A DNA stretch of 64,000 nucleotides from Bubalus kerabau (GCF_029407905.1 NC_073634.1:25123501-25187500); one strand, 5' to 3'; numbered from the stretch's first letter, positions 12,350 to 24,260 are shown. A program made the numbers and translations. Notes: generated by a model not told the origin, from the letters alone.

Positions 12350-12934
12350 GTTTTGGGGGAAAATCACTGCAGATGGTGACTGCAGCCATGAAATTAAAAG
12401 ACGCTTACTCCTTGGAAGGAAAGTTATGACCAACCTAGACAGCATATTCAAAAGCAGAGACATTACTTTGCCAACAAAGATCCATCTAGTCAAGGCTATG
12501 GTTTTTCCAGTGGTCATGTATGGATGTGAAAGTTGGACTGTGAAGAAAGCTGAGTGCCGAAGAATTGATACTTTTGAACTGTGGTGTTGGAGAAGACTCA
12601 TGAGAGTCCCTTGGACTTCAAGGAGATCCAATCAGTCCATTCTAAAGGACATCAGTCCTGGGTGTTCTTTGGAAGGACTGATGCTAAAGCTGAAACTCCA
12701 GTACTTTGGTCACCTCATGCGAAGAGTTAACTCATTGGAAAAGACTCTGATGCTGGGAGGGATTGGGGGCAGGAGAAGAATGGGACGACAGAGGATGAGA
12801 TAGCTGGATGGCATCACCAACTCGATGGACATGAGTTTGGGTGAACTCCAGGAGTTGGTGATGGACAGGGAGGCCTGGCGTGCTGCGATTCATGGGGTTG
12901 CAAAGAGTTGGATGCGACTGAGCGACTGAACTGA
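12350..12934 (+). mobile_element. BovB LINE 3' end, 5'-truncated
   Basis: Sense BovB sequence from the last third of the reverse transcriptase frame through the 3' untranslated end, finishing in a short 'gactgaactga' tail. It is in direct orientation with the copy at 16071-16831. Confidence 0.95.
12354..12926 (+). pseudogene. BovB reverse transcriptase C-terminal remnant
   Basis: The frame encodes the C-terminal part of the BovB polyprotein, after the catalytic YxDD motif. It carries the conserved blocks VMYGCESWTVKKAECRRID, ELWCWRRL and LQYFGHLMRR. In the intact family this region follows the polymerase domain of the RTE-type protein that reverse-transcribes LINE and SINE RNA at the target site. 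Here there is no endonuclease, no polymerase core and no start codon of its own. A TAG at 12801-12803 stops the frame where related copies in this window read Trp. Beyond it the same frame continues to the natural end (GITNSMDMSL and on). It is a dead fragment. Confidence 0.9.
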
Positions 12935-13356
12935 GAAATACCCACGTATTACCGGGAGCCACAAAGGTTATGGAGTCAGAGATTTAGGTGCAAAGCCCAT
13001 CTCCACAGCACAATAGTTGTGTCCCTGAAGCAAATAGTGAAAAATGGAGAGAGTGAGAATTGTTTGATAGATTTAGTGTGAGAATTTATCAAGTAAGATG
13101 TAGACTGCCTAAAACGGTATCTAGTCCATGGAAGATTTAAAAAAAATTTTTTTTCCCTTAAAAAATTCATTTTTATTTTCTGCCTTTTAAAAAGCAATTT
13201 AATTATCTAATTCTACTCTGGCTAAAGAATTTATTGCCTTCTGCTAGGAGGCTATAGCTTGAACTGTCTTATTTGCCACTAATATAATAAGAAAAAATTT
13301 TCATGGTTATAAGAGAAGACCTTGAAACCATAAGGTTGCAGTTGGTAGCTACTAGC
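12935..13356. other. Unassigned stretch
   Basis: No gene or recognised repeat. A and T runs occur at 13139-13155. Confidence 0.4.
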
Positions 13357-13366
13357 AGATATTTTG

Positions 13367-13648
13367 CGGAGAAGGCAATGGTGACCCACTCCAGTACTGT
13401 TGCCTGGAAAATCCCATGGATGGAGGACCCTGGTGGGCTGCAGTCCATGGGGTTGCTAAGAGTCAGACATGACTAAGTGTCTTCACTTTCACTTTTCACT
13501 TTCATGCATTGGAGAAGGAAATGGCAACCCACTCCAGTGTTCTTGCCTGGAGAATCCCAGGGATGGGGGAGCCTGGTGGGCTGCTGTCTATGGGGTCGAA
13601 CAGAGTTGGACATGACTGAAGTGACTTAGTAGCAGCAGCAGCAGCAGC
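13367..13648 (+). mobile_element. BOV-A2 SINE, full dimer
   Basis: Both monomers are present, joined by the CACTTT-rich linker near 13483-13505, with an (AGC)n tail at 13631-13648. A 10-bp target duplication AGATATTTTG lies at 13357-13366 and 13649-13658. Confidence 0.95.
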
Positions 13649-13658
13649 AGATATTTTG

Positions 13659-15099
13659 AGAATGGCTGGTGGTGTCCTTAAGTCTAATACAGTTTTAGAA
13701 AACTCAAGTTCTCAGTAGTATAGGAACGTATTGGAACCTATATCCACCGTGGCTGTACAGCTCTATCGGATTCCTAAACCTCAGCTACTCTAAAAAAAAT
13801 TCACCCTTGCATTCAGATGTTTTGCTGCATAGACTTAGTCACATCTGGTTAGCAGCCCATCTGACATGAAGGCAGGCAGAGACATACTGATTAAAATCAA
13901 GGTGATTTTGGAAAAAGGGAATCACTGCAGCCCTTTTAATTTCTTGGCTTCAGAATTGGGACAGGGAAGTGTTTCATTTTGCCTGGGTTGGACTGGGATG
14001 GCCTCTCTCCCTGCCAAGTCCTTGGTGTGCCAGATGGAAATACGAAGGGTTGGGCAGGGTCCAAGTGGTGAGAGGCCAGAACATGACAGCTCTCGGAAAG
14101 TGCTTTACCTCTCACAGCCTGCTGAGGGGCAACTTAGCACCATCTGTACCCCTCTCAGGCTTGGGAAAGAGCCTCTCAACGTTTGAGACTGGGAGGAAGT
14201 CAGCCCATCATCCCTTGCTCTGGTCATACCTCTGATGGGTAGCAAACTTTGAGGGTCTTCCTTGTCACCAGGGAAATATTACAGAGTTCCCAGGGCAAAG
14301 TTGGTTGTTTAGCACAAAGGATTGACTTTGCCTTTGGACAGAGCAGGTGCTTTCCTTTATGGGCCATTTGCTGGATGACTGAGAGGTGTTCTTACTTGAC
14401 TATGTACACTTTCAAATACTTCTTTAGAGATTCACTTCCTTTCTGTTAAAAAGGATGGGATGGGCACTGTGTCTCTCAACAACCATTTCCATGTTTCTTG
14501 TGTGCCCTGTTGTACCGCAGCTGGACAACTATGAACTTGCTTTCCCAGCCTTCCTTGCAGTAGGGATTTGGATATGGTTTGGGTTTCACCACTTGGATGT
14601 ACTTCAAGGAGACTTAAATTCAAACATCAGCTCTGAGGGTAGAACAGTGGTGGTGCAGGAAGCATCTGTTTTGCTCACGAGAGCTCAGCAGGTGATGCTT
14701 TCCTCCAGGGCCAACTGTCCTAAAGGGGCCCCTGATGCGCAGATCACAGTGGGCCCAGTGGGACCTGGAAGCCAGCAGCAGAACAGCACCATCCTCGTTC
14801 CAGGTCCCTGCCTGGGGCAGAGGTAGGAGTTCCAGGGGCGGCCCGTTTTGTCATGGTGTTTGGAAGTCAGGCCCCGCCCAGACCCCAGACCTTCAGTAAT
14901 TTTGTAAGCATCCAGTTGGCTGTGTGAAACTTCTTTTTCCCTAACACGGCCACAGTGATTTTTTAAATCAATATTTGGACCTGAATCCAGCAATTTTATT
15001 TCAAAAATCTTAAGATGTTTTGGCTCACTAGATTTCATCCTTCACAATTTTTGTGATCTGTGCATGGAAATGGTAGGGATTTCTATGGGATGAAAAGAA
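13659..15099. other. Unassigned stretch
   Basis: No recognised repeat. It has somewhat higher GC than its surroundings at 14690-14880. An open frame of 123 codons at 14455-14826 has no recognisable domain. The overlap of several unrelated frames of similar length argues for chance, so I do not call a gene. Confidence 0.4.
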
Positions 15100-15295
15100 A
15101 GAGAAGCAGGGTGGTACAGGGAAGACAGCATAAGCCATGGAGTCAGAACACTGGTTTTCACTTCTGCTCTGCCATTTACTAGTTGTGCGTCCTTGAACAA
15201 ATTGCTTTCTCTCTGTGCTTCTCTCTGTGTTTCTTCTAAAACAGGAGAAATACTAAATACCTTTCAGGAACGCTGTGAAAACTAAGTAGTATGGA
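15100..15295 (+). mobile_element. MIR SINE
   Basis: Sense MIR layout: 'tggagtcagaacactgg', 'ctctgccatttactagttgtg', then 'aacaaattgctttctctctg' and a degraded 3' part. Confidence 0.7.
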
Positions 15296-15310
15296 AATAT
15301 AGCATCTTCT

Positions 15311-15535
15311 GGGGCTTCCCCAGTGACTCAGTGAGTAAAGAATTTGCCTTCAATGCATTAGACGCAGGAGACGCAAGTTTGATCCCAGGTCTGGAAGACC
15401 CCTGGAGGAGGACATGGCAACCCACTCCAGCATTCTTGCCTGGTGAATCCCATGGACAGAGGAGCCTCACAGGCTACAGTCCTTTGTGTTGCAAAGAGTC
15501 AGACACGACTGAAGCAACTTAGCACACACACATGC
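15311..15535 (+). mobile_element. Bov-tA SINE, full length
   Basis: Complete Bov-tA with tRNA-Glu-type promoter region (A box near 15325, B box 'agtttgatcccag' near 15376), BovB-like 3' half and a CA-rich tail. A perfect 12-bp target duplication, ATAGCATCTTCT, is at 15299-15310 and 15536-15547. Confidence 0.95.
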
Positions 15536-15547
15536 ATAGCATCTTCT

Positions 15548-15879
15548 TATATATTAGGCACTCTATAAATGTTAGATATAATTATAAAGAACTACATATA
15601 TGTGTGAATATATAAAGAAGATATGAAAGACTGCCAAAATGAGTGTGTGTGTGTGTGTTTAGGAGGATAGAGGTAGAATGGTAAGGGAGGATATGCACAC
15701 AGAGAAGGCATCAGGAAAGGAATAAAACATTTCAAAGGGCTAGTGAGAGGCCATTGCAGTCCAACTTTGTGGCCTCATAGACACTACCACATGCCATTTA
15801 TTACTAAGGGACATAATTCTCTCACAGAGAAATGTTCCCTAATACCGTAGATATAATTAGCTTTCATATAGCTTTTGAA
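15548..15879. other. Unassigned stretch
   Basis: AT-rich, with a short (TG)n run at 15641-15657. No gene recognised. Confidence 0.4.
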
Positions 15880-16060
15880 TATGGATCCTATTCAAATCAT
15901 GGTTCCAATCCTTACTTGCTCTAAGACCAAGTTACTAAAAATTCCTTTGCTGTAGTTGGTTCATGTAAAATGGGGCTAAAATTAAGATCTCATTGAATTT
16001 TTTGAGGTTTAAATAACTTAACACATGTGAATCATTTAGAAAGGTGCCTGGCATGCAAAA
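15880..16060 (+). mobile_element. MIR SINE fragment
   Basis: Sense MIR: 'tctaagaccaagttactaaa', 'catgtaaaatggggctaaaa', then 'aaggtgcctggcatgc'. The layout fits the MIR core and 3' part. Confidence 0.65.
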
Positions 16061-16070
16061 GTAATTGCTA

Positions 16071-16831
16071 AAGTGAAGAGGAACTAAAAAGCCTCTTGAT
16101 GAAGGTGAAAGAGGAGACTGAAAAAGTTGGCTTGAAGCTCAACATTCAGAAAATGAAGATCATGGCATCTGGTCCAATCACTTCATGGGACATAGATGGG
16201 GAAACAGTGGAAACAGTGTCAGACTTTATTTTTGGGGGCTCCAAAATCACTGCAGATGGTGACTGCAGCCATGAAATTAAAAGACGGTTACTCCTTGGAA
16301 AGAAAGTTATGACCAACCTAGATAGCATATTCAAAAGCAGAGACATTACTTTGCCAACAAAGGTCCGTCTAGTCAACGCTATGGTTTTTCCAGTGGTCAT
16401 GTATGGATGTGAGAGTTGGACTGTGAAGAAAGCTGAGTGCCGAAGAATTGATGCTTTTGAACTGTGGTGTTGGAGAAGACTCTTGAGAGTCCCTTGGACT
16501 GCAAGGAGATCCAACCAGTCCATTCTGAAGGAGATCAGCCCTGGGTGTTCTTTGGAAGGAATGATGCTAAAGCTGAAACTCCAGTACTTTGGCCACCTCA
16601 TGCGAAGAACTAGTTAACTCATTGGAAAAGACTCTGATGCTGGGAGGGATTGGGGGCAGGAAGAGAAGGGGCTGACAGAGGATGAGATGGCTGGATGGCA
16701 TCACTGACTTGATGGACGTGAGTCTGAGTGAACTCCAGGAGTTGGTGATGGACAGGGAGGCCTGGCGTGCTGCGATTCATGGGGTCGCAAAGAGTCGGAC
16801 ACGACTGAGTGACTGAACTGAACTGAACTGA
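16071..16831 (+). mobile_element. BovB LINE 3' end, 5'-truncated
   Basis: The longest sense BovB copy in the window. It starts within the reverse transcriptase frame and ends in a run of ACTGA units at 16811-16831. The flanks share a similar motif (AAAGTAATTGCTA before, AAAGTTGCTA after), possibly a target duplication with a 3-base difference. Confidence 0.96.
16072..16800 (+). pseudogene. BovB reverse transcriptase C-terminal remnant
   Basis: The frame begins just after the position of the catalytic motif and continues through KVGLKLNIQKMKIMASG, ITADGDCSHEIKRRLLLG and VMYGCESWTVKKAECRRID to LQYFGHLMRR. An ATG at 16096 is internal and is probably not a start. At about 16608-16611 this copy carries four extra bases relative to the other copies, creating a TAG at 16615-16617. 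The remainder of the C terminus is still recognisable after it, in another frame. No endonuclease or polymerase core is present, so it is non-functional. Confidence 0.9.
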
Positions 16832-16878
16832 AAGTTGCTATTGTTTTCATTGATTAATTATAATTTATCATGAAAACA

Positions 16879-17720
16879 GTGTGTGTATATATATGTACAG
16901 AGGCATAACTTTGTATATATGTTTGTATATGTGATGTGAATGTATATGTTTGAGCATATGCATGTGTGCATATGTATGGATGTACATACATACACTTTCA
17001 TGTATGTGAACATATGTATGTTAGATATATTTGTATTATTTATATGCTGTTATGTATTTGCATGTATGCATCAACCCTTATGTATGGGTATATTATTGTT
17101 TGTGCTGTGTGTATATGTGCCTGGGTATTTGTGTATATGTTTAGCATCTATATATGGATATGTGTACTTCCCTGGTGGCTCAGTGGTAAAAAACCTGTCT
17201 GCCAACACAGGAGACACAGGAGATGCAGATTTGATCCTTGAGTCAAGAAGATCCCCTGGAGGAAGTAATGGCAACTTACTCCAGTATTGTTGCTGGGAAA
17301 ATCTCATGGACAGAGGCGCCTGGTAGACTGCATTCCTTAGGGTTGAAAAGAGTCACACACACACACACACACAACACATATGGATATGTGTATGTGTATA
17401 TGTTGGTATGTCTATGTATATATTCCACATATATGTATATGAATGTGTGTATGTTAGCTATATATGTATTATACATGTGATGTATGCTGTACTTGTATTT
17501 TCATGCATGTGTTAGTATTTAGATAGGTGTATTTGTGTTTGGTACTGTGCGTATCTATCTATATATATGTGTAATACCTTGGTTTGCATGTATATGTTTG
17601 GCACAGTTGTACAAATATGTGTATATATTGGCTATGTACACACAAATATGTTCACATGTGTATGTACAAGACTTGTGTATGGTTGTCTTGGATGTGCAGT
17701 ATATAATCTGGAGAACGGCA
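16879..17720. repeat. Degenerate TA/TG-rich tract, interrupted by a SINE
   Basis: Both sides of the SINE at 17167-17377 consist of imperfect repeats built from TATG, TGTA and ATATGTG words. No fixed long period is visible. Low-complexity open frames here (rich in Tyr, Met, Cys and Ile) come from the tract and are not genes. Confidence 0.85.
17167..17377 (+). mobile_element. Bov-tA SINE inserted in the TA/TG tract
   Basis: Bov-tA from 'cttccctggtggctcag' to a CA-repeat tail at 17355-17372. A perfect 15-bp target duplication, ATATGGATATGTGTA, at 17152-17166 and 17378-17392 comes from the host tract. Confidence 0.95.
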
Positions 17721-19779
17721 TTCATATTACAGTCTGCATGGATGCACAGCCCTGTGAGGTAGCCCTGTGTGTGACTTAGAGAATAGGAGACACAGTAAAG
17801 GCATCATTAGTGGCCACCATTCCCCTTTCAGGCAGAAATGCTGTACAAGAGCTCTAGATTTCTCTCACCTTCCCACTCTGCTGGAAAGAAAGGAAAAAAA
17901 TCAGGTAACACTAGCTTGTGCAATACACAGTTGCCTAAACTACTTTATGCCTGTTTTGGTTTAATGGGTTTTACATTTATCATTTATCATTGTTTGAATC
18001 CAGCGCAGCTGGTTTGGCAATGTAAGGAACATTACCACTTTGGAAAGCACACACGAGCCCTAAAGCAACCTTGGGTTAGGCCATTCCAGAGATCTTGGCA
18101 AGAGCATTTCCTGGCAGTTCAGGGAAGCCATGGGCCTTCCAGGGGTAGGACCAGATATAACCCAGAACTTACTTCTCATTTGCCGAATGCAGTTTTCATT
18201 AAAACCACAGGATTTTAGACCTGGATGGCACTTTGGGCAGAGATCTCGAGCTTGTCTTTACCTGCCTCCATACTCGTCATGTGGATGGTACTGTCTTATC
18301 AGCAACATCACTTCTACTTGAGAACCACTCACTGAGAGCAGTGACTTTTAAAATAAATGAGCCTTCCCAAGGCTTTAGAGCCAAGGAGTTTTCCCATCGC
18401 CCCACAGCCAGACAGGAACAGAGCTAGACCTCAGGGTCTTGAGATCTTAGCTCACACTTGAACCTGAGCATTTATATTTGCTTTTATTTCAGTTTTCAGG
18501 CATAGATCCTAGCCAGGTGCTCCTGAGGCCGTCTTCTTGCATTACAATTTCTCCATTTGATAGAGGATGAGATGTGGAGACCCAGGAGGAGTGGACTGCA
18601 TTTTTCCAGTCTGCATTTTCCCTACCCTGCTCTCTTCTTAGCTTTGGAGTTAATTCCTGCAGTTGAGTCCTGACATTAAAGAGAAGAAGCCTCTGTTAAA
18701 GATATGTGTTGAGTGGGGTTCAAATGGTCCCTACATAATCTCTCTTGGCTTCTGAATAAAATATCCTGGAAGACACTGAAAAATATGGGGAATATGACTG
18801 GCAGCCCATTGCTCAAACTTGAGAGAAATTTCCACAGACTGCACAGCTGAAGCACTGGGTTGAAAAACATAATCAGCAGCCCACTTATGCTTAGAAATCA
18901 GTTAAGATTGTCTTCCTAAGAGTCGGTGCTGAGCACCTTTGCAACCACTCCACTGGGTGACCGGAATGTGAAATGCAAGATTGGTATCAACTGGAAAACT
19001 AGGTAACCATCTCCATTAGCGCTTGGCTGATATATTAATAATTTAATGTCACCACGATATAATCTCCTTTCTTGCTTTCATTATGACCCCTCCACTGAGA
19101 GATTGGAGCCTCCATGGGCAGAGAGTGGTGGGGGCCATAAACTCGTGGGGCTCATGATCCCCTCCTTGGGGCTGACTCCATGAGTAATGGGCTGAAGGCA
19201 GGCTTCGAGAGAGGTTTTTATTCACTCCATCTGTTCAGCTCGCCAGGGAAGCAGCTAGTCAGAGTAGGGAACGATGCCACTGAAGCCTGGCAGAGCTGCT
19301 CTTGAGGAAAAGTCCATTCACGACTGGAAATTGGTCTGAGCTGCACACAACAGCTTATGGACCTGAGAAAGGATTTTCAATAAGGTCCAGATGAAACAGA
19401 GAATTGGGTCAAGGACATTTCAAACTCCTTATTTCTTGGGAAATGCAGGCCTGGGTAGATAGCTCCTCATTTGAGTTTTAATAAAAATAAGACAAAAACC
19501 ATAGAAATATGTTTCCTATGAGACAGAACTTTCTGCAAAATAAGTGAGATGGTATATCATCCTGAAAATTCATAGGAGGTGTAGATTTATCAAAATTATT
19601 TACTGGAAGGACACAAGAAAAAATGTAATAATTATTTAGCTGCCTTAATAAAAATGTAGAAGATATGGCATCTGCACAACAAAAGCAGAAAATTAAGGAG
19701 AGAACAACCAGAGATGTCATCAGGGCAACCGATGTAATAAGATGAAAAAACTTTTAAATGAAGCAGAATTTAAATTCTT
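17721..19779. other. Unassigned stretch
   Basis: Looks single-copy. 18205-18450 has a faint resemblance to an ancient SINE of MIR-like type ('cgccccacagccagacagga'), too weak to call. No gene recognised. Confidence 0.35.
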
Positions 19780-20275
19780 ATTAGTGGCAGTAACATGAAG
19801 AATGGACATTACAGATTTCAAATCAATGGTGTAGCAAACAGAGAAGCTCAGAATTGAGAGGAAAAGTACAATGAAATAATGAAGGTGAAAGATAAGATGT
19901 TATTCTATATACATGCATATCAGATGATATATACTTATATATAGGAGAATAGAGAACCAATTTAATCATTTTATATGATCCCAAAGATGTACCAGAACAT
20001 TCCAAATAGAAGCACTAACAATATATTTAAACTTAAAGAAAACTTTCCTAAGTTGAAAAAAGATTCATATAGGCTGACTGAAAGCAATCTATGTTTCAGA
20101 GATCATCAGAAGTGACCCTGACTCAGAGTCAAATTTTGAATTGAAAATATACAGGAATAAAGCTTATGTAAGTCTGAAAAAGCAAAAAGAGAGATTGCAT
20201 AAAACAAATGAATCAGCATGGCCTCTGACTTCTCTGCAATAATAAATGTCAGAAAACAATGAAAACCAAATGTTC
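19780..20275 (+). mobile_element. Old L1-type fragment
   Basis: A-rich sense sequence including 'ctctgcaataataaatgtca' followed by 'gaaaacaatg' near 20233-20262. This resembles a block found in old mammalian L1/HAL1 elements. Boundaries uncertain. Confidence 0.45.
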
Positions 20276-20701
20276 ACAATCTGGAGAAAAGACTGCAGCT
20301 CAGTCATTCTGTGATTATTTCCTTTCTTTTTATCAGGAGGTGGTCATCACTCCCTACCTTGTTCTCAAGCTCTCTGTCTGCATGGCTCTTCTCCTAGGGC
20401 AGAGTCTGAGTCTGAGACATCATTGGAATGGAACCTTACGTGGAGGGACTCGCTAGAAATTCTTGGTTGGATGGAAAGAAGAAGGTGTAATGGCTTAAGT
20501 CAGAGCTCTCAGATCTAGTGGGCTGTGGCTTCCCACTGCAGTTGGACATGCTCAGTTCAGTTGGATATGGTTCCAAGTGGGCACATGATAACGTTGTCCA
20601 CAAGAACTCTTTTCAGTTATGAAGACTTATCAGAATCATCCCTTTGCTTGAAACATGTTAGTGCCATCAATTATTCTTAGCAGAAAGACCATGGACTTAG
20701 C
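20276..20701. other. Unassigned stretch
   Basis: No gene or recognised repeat. Confidence 0.4.
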
Positions 20702-20946
20702 AGTTATTGTTTAGTTGTTGTTGTTTAGTCACCAAGTCGTGCTGATTCTTATGACTCCATGGTGGTAGGGGGGTGGGTGGTGGGTAGCCCATCGGGCTCC
20801 TCTGTCCATGGAACTTCCCAAGCAAGAATACTAACTAGAGTGGGTTGCCATTTCCTTCTCCAGGGAATCTTCCTGACCCAGAGATCAAATGCCAGTCTCC
20901 CTCCTTGCAGGCAAATTCTTTACCATCTTAGCCACCAGGGAAGCCC
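20702..20946 (-). mobile_element. Bov-tA SINE
   Basis: Antisense Bov-tA. It begins 'ttattgtttagttgttgttg', then 'gtcaccaagtcgtgctgatt', and ends 'ttagccaccagggaagccc'. A G/T-rich insertion at 20760-20790 departs from the usual sequence. Confidence 0.9.
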
Positions 20947-23523
20947 TGAAGCCCCTGTTAACCAGATGCTGCACAATCTAGCTCCCACCTACCTCCCTAA
21001 GCTATCCACAGTCTCCTTTCGGCTGCTGCCAGGTTGGCATTCTTAGAATTTCTGGAATGCACAGGCTGGCTGTAGGTCAATTCTCCTATTATCACCACCA
21101 TACCTCTTAGCATATCTGTGATGCTACATTTACTTCTGTTATTAGTCAAGCACTCATCCCCTTAATTAGCTCCAAGGTCCCTAAGGACAGTCTGTGTGGT
21201 TTTTTTCCCATCATTTTATTCCCAGCCCCTGGCACAGTCTGATCTGGAGTAGATCCTTCATCATTATTTGCTGAATACATGGATATAGAGCCAAGCTTAG
21301 AGACCTGATTTGACCTGTGGTATCTTAAGGTACTTACTTTGCCTCCAAGAGGCTAGTTTTATTTACCGGTCAAGTGGGAACTATGTCTAAGTCACAGAGT
21401 TGTTCTGGAAAATGATTTAGACAATGGAAATGAAGGTATTTTGTAGACTACGTTCTATAAAAGTAAATTGCGATTTTTGATTCTGTTGACTTATTATTAT
21501 TCTAGAGCAGATGGGATCAGGGCTACAAAAAGAGAGAGAGAGATAAAATTCATTGTTGGCCCCAAAGGGAGACTTTTGCTTTTTTTCTATTTTTCTTCAT
21601 TCAGTAAGTCTCCTTTTATTGCTTGGTTGTCACAGCCTATATTAAGTAAAGGATCTGACACAAACCATTTACATCTTAATGTCAGTTTAAACACTGGGAA
21701 TATTTGCATTTTGAACATGATCTCTGATTGAAGAACAAAGGCTTTGTCTATTTTTAAATAAATGGCAGACATCAGTGAGGAGACAGGGACTGATCCCCTA
21801 GGGGTGGGTCACTGGAGACAATAGCAGAGAAGCCCACTCTTCCTGCCCAGAGCCCTACCATCTCTTCTGCCTGCCACTGAGCCCCACCATTCACACTGAT
21901 GTCTCCTCTGTTACTGAGGGGGCTTTTTCCTGGTCAGTGATTCCCCATTCTTCTGGAATTCCACCATCTTTACTCATTTCAGTTTAGAATACAGTGTTTT
22001 GATCTTGAGAACTTTGGAGGACGGTGTGCTTGTTTCTGAAGAAATTGGAGTTTCTTTCTTGGTCCTGCAATCTCCAGAGTTTCTGGACAACTAAAGAACA
22101 GCCAGGGCTTTGGGTCCTGGGATGCAGAGAACTAGGAAGTAGAGGACAGTGATAAGTGAGGGAAAGACAGACTATCACTGCTCTTTTGGGCTCTGTTGGG
22201 AGAAAAACTTTCGGAGTGGTTATTAGTGTTGACATATTGGTTGTCACTCACTGATCGTAAGTGCCTGTGGTAATTTTCTTAGGATAAATGCTGTGATGGG
22301 AGGGCATGCATGGGGATATTTCTTACAATCTATGACTTTAAGGAGTTTATAGTTTAGTGGTAGAGATGAGACATACACACAAGAAATTGAAGGATAATAC
22401 AAGTAAGTTTAAGCACCCAAGAATCAAACAGGACAAGGAGGGTTCCAGGGACTTGGGAAAGGAGAACCCACTGTCGGCTGTAGACTGGTCAGTCAGAGAG
22501 AGCCAAGTGACTGGCTGAGGGGAGCTTGATATGACTTGAAAGGAGGATGAAGAAGGTTAAATGGTACTCATGTTGGTAGAAATGGAGGGGATAGTGGGAA
22601 GAGACCGTTTCAAGGGGTGAAACAAGGCCCACATATCTTTTCTAAATTTCTGACATGATTAATGCCCCATTATGTCAGGGCTTGTCCCTGAAGAGGCTGC
22701 AGGTGGAAGTGGAATGTGGTGGGGGCAAGTTCATCAGTGGCAGGACTTATAGGCTCAGCCTAAGAGCCCACACGTGAGAGACCAGGATGGCGGCCAGGCT
22801 CACCCATGTACAGGGGAGGACACTGAAGCGCCAGTGGAGAGGGAGAAGCCAAGGTGATGTTTGCCTCCACACAACTCTCAGCCACTGGCTTTCCTAGACC
22901 GCTGCTGCTTCCCTCCATGTATATTTCAGCAGCTGCCATAACTGGAGAAAAGGAAAACGCAGTACATCTGGTGATAACCTGGAGGAAGGAGGAACCAGGA
23001 TTCCCTCCAGCCCCTGTGAGCTGACTAACGACCCCACAGACATGCTGGGACCAGAGAGGTGTGAGCCCTCTATCATGTGATTCATTTCCTCCCCAGACGG
23101 TACATTAGAGCAGCCTCTGCAGCTTTCAGCCAAATGGCCGCAGCGCTGCCACCAGGGGTCTGGCTGTGCTGGACCGACCTGTGGGTTTTCCTTGCTTGCC
23201 CCAGGCAGGCCCGGAGCTCATAATCCCAGCTCTCCCAGGTTCTGAAATGCCTGACGGGCCTTCTGTTATGAACCAGCTCCTTGGAAGGCTGAGGTCTGTC
23301 TCCTGCAGTGCTGAGCGCACAGGAACACGGTTCCTTCCAGAATGGCTTTGCTTCCATAAGATACACATTGACCAGAGGTCTGTTCAGTCCTGGGAGAAGG
23401 GAAGCCACTGAAGGATTCCAGATGCTGGAAAGGAGCTGAACTTCACTGAGCAAAGAGCATCAAGAACATGGGGGGAAATTCTCCATATACTTCAGCAAAT
23501 TTTTAAGTCCCAATATGGTGCTT
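20947..23523. other. Unassigned stretch
   Basis: Looks single-copy. Weak L2/MIR-like words near 21225-21280 and 22335-22380 are too short to call. Several short frames at 22894-23453 on both strands overlap one another and carry no recognisable domain. 22800-23420 is modestly GC-rich. Confidence 0.35.
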
Positions 23524-23660
23524 GAGAAGGAAATGGCAACCCAGGCAACCCACTCCAGTATTATTGCCTGGAGAATTCCATGGACTGGGGAGCCCGGTGG
23601 GCTATGACGGTTCGTGGGATTGCAAAGAGTCAGAGGACTAAGCACACAGCACACAGTGTT
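23524..23660 (+). mobile_element. Bov-tA SINE 3' half
   Basis: Starts within the element at 'gagaaggaaatggcaaccca', with the short word CAACCCA duplicated, and ends in a degenerate CA-rich tail. The tRNA-like promoter half is missing. Confidence 0.85.
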
Positions 23661-23819
23661 GCATAGTGTTGAACAGCAGGTCTCTAGAATTTATTCATCT
23701 TGCTTGACTGAAGCATTACCCCCATCAAACAGCAGCTCTCCATATCTCTATCCCTCCTGGTGCTTGGCAACCACCACTGACTCTCTGCTTCTCTGAGTTT
23801 GACTCTTTTGTGCTGTTCT

Positions 23820-24260
23820 GTGCTAAGTTGTCAGAGAAGGCAATGGCACCCCACTCCAGTACTCCTGCCTGGAAAATCCCATGGACGGAGAAGCCTGGTG
23901 GGCTGCAGTCCATGGGGTCGTGAAGAGTCAGATACGACTGAGTGACTTCACTTTCACTTTTCACTTTCATGCATTGGAGAAGGCAATGGCAACCCCCTCC
24001 AGTGTTCTTGCCTGGAGGGTTGCACAGAGTGGGACACGACTGAAATGACTTAGCAGCAGCAGCAGTGCTAAGTTGTTTCAGACATGTCCAACTCTGCGAC
24101 CCTATGGACTGTAGCCCACCAGGCTCCTCTGTTCATGGGATTCTCCAGGCAAGAACACTGGAGTGAGTTTCTGTGTGCTCCTCCAGGGATCAAACCCATG
24201 TCTCCTACATCTCCTGCATTGGCAAGTGGGTTCTTTACCACTAGTGCCACTTGGGAAGCT
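23820..24260 (-). mobile_element. Bov-tA SINE interrupted by BOV-A2
   Basis: An antisense Bov-tA whose first bases (GTGCTAAGTTGT, 23820-23831) are separated from the rest (24065-24260) by the BOV-A2 at 23832-24064. The body reads 'gacatgtccaactctgcgac', then 'cccatgtctcctacatctcc', and ends with a degraded 'gccacttgggaagctcc'. Confidence 0.9.
23832..24064 (+). mobile_element. BOV-A2 SINE nested in an older Bov-tA
   Basis: First monomer complete. The second lacks about 40 bp of its middle ('gcctggagggttgcacag' joins two distant parts). The AGC tail is short. A perfect 12-bp target duplication, GTGCTAAGTTGT, at 23820-23831 and 24065-24076 is itself the edge of the host SINE. Confidence 0.95.

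Noticed and set aside
12732..12962. Long antisense frames opposite BovB copies (for example 12732-12962, 38421-38897, 40060-40548)
   Set aside because: The antisense strand of the BovB 3' region is open in many copies. It shadows the real coding strand.
14455..14826. 123-codon plus-strand frame with a hydrophobic N terminus
   Set aside because: No recognisable domain, and comparable frames overlap it on the other strand. I cannot support a gene.
15311..15400. tRNA-like A and B boxes (here and in the other Bov-tA copies)
   Set aside because: These belong to the tRNA-Glu-derived promoter of the SINE and not to a functional tRNA gene. No complete cloverleaf was seen.
16940..17762. Several frames rich in Tyr, Cys, Ile and Met
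   Set aside because: Translation of the TA/TG-rich tract gives long low-complexity frames by default.
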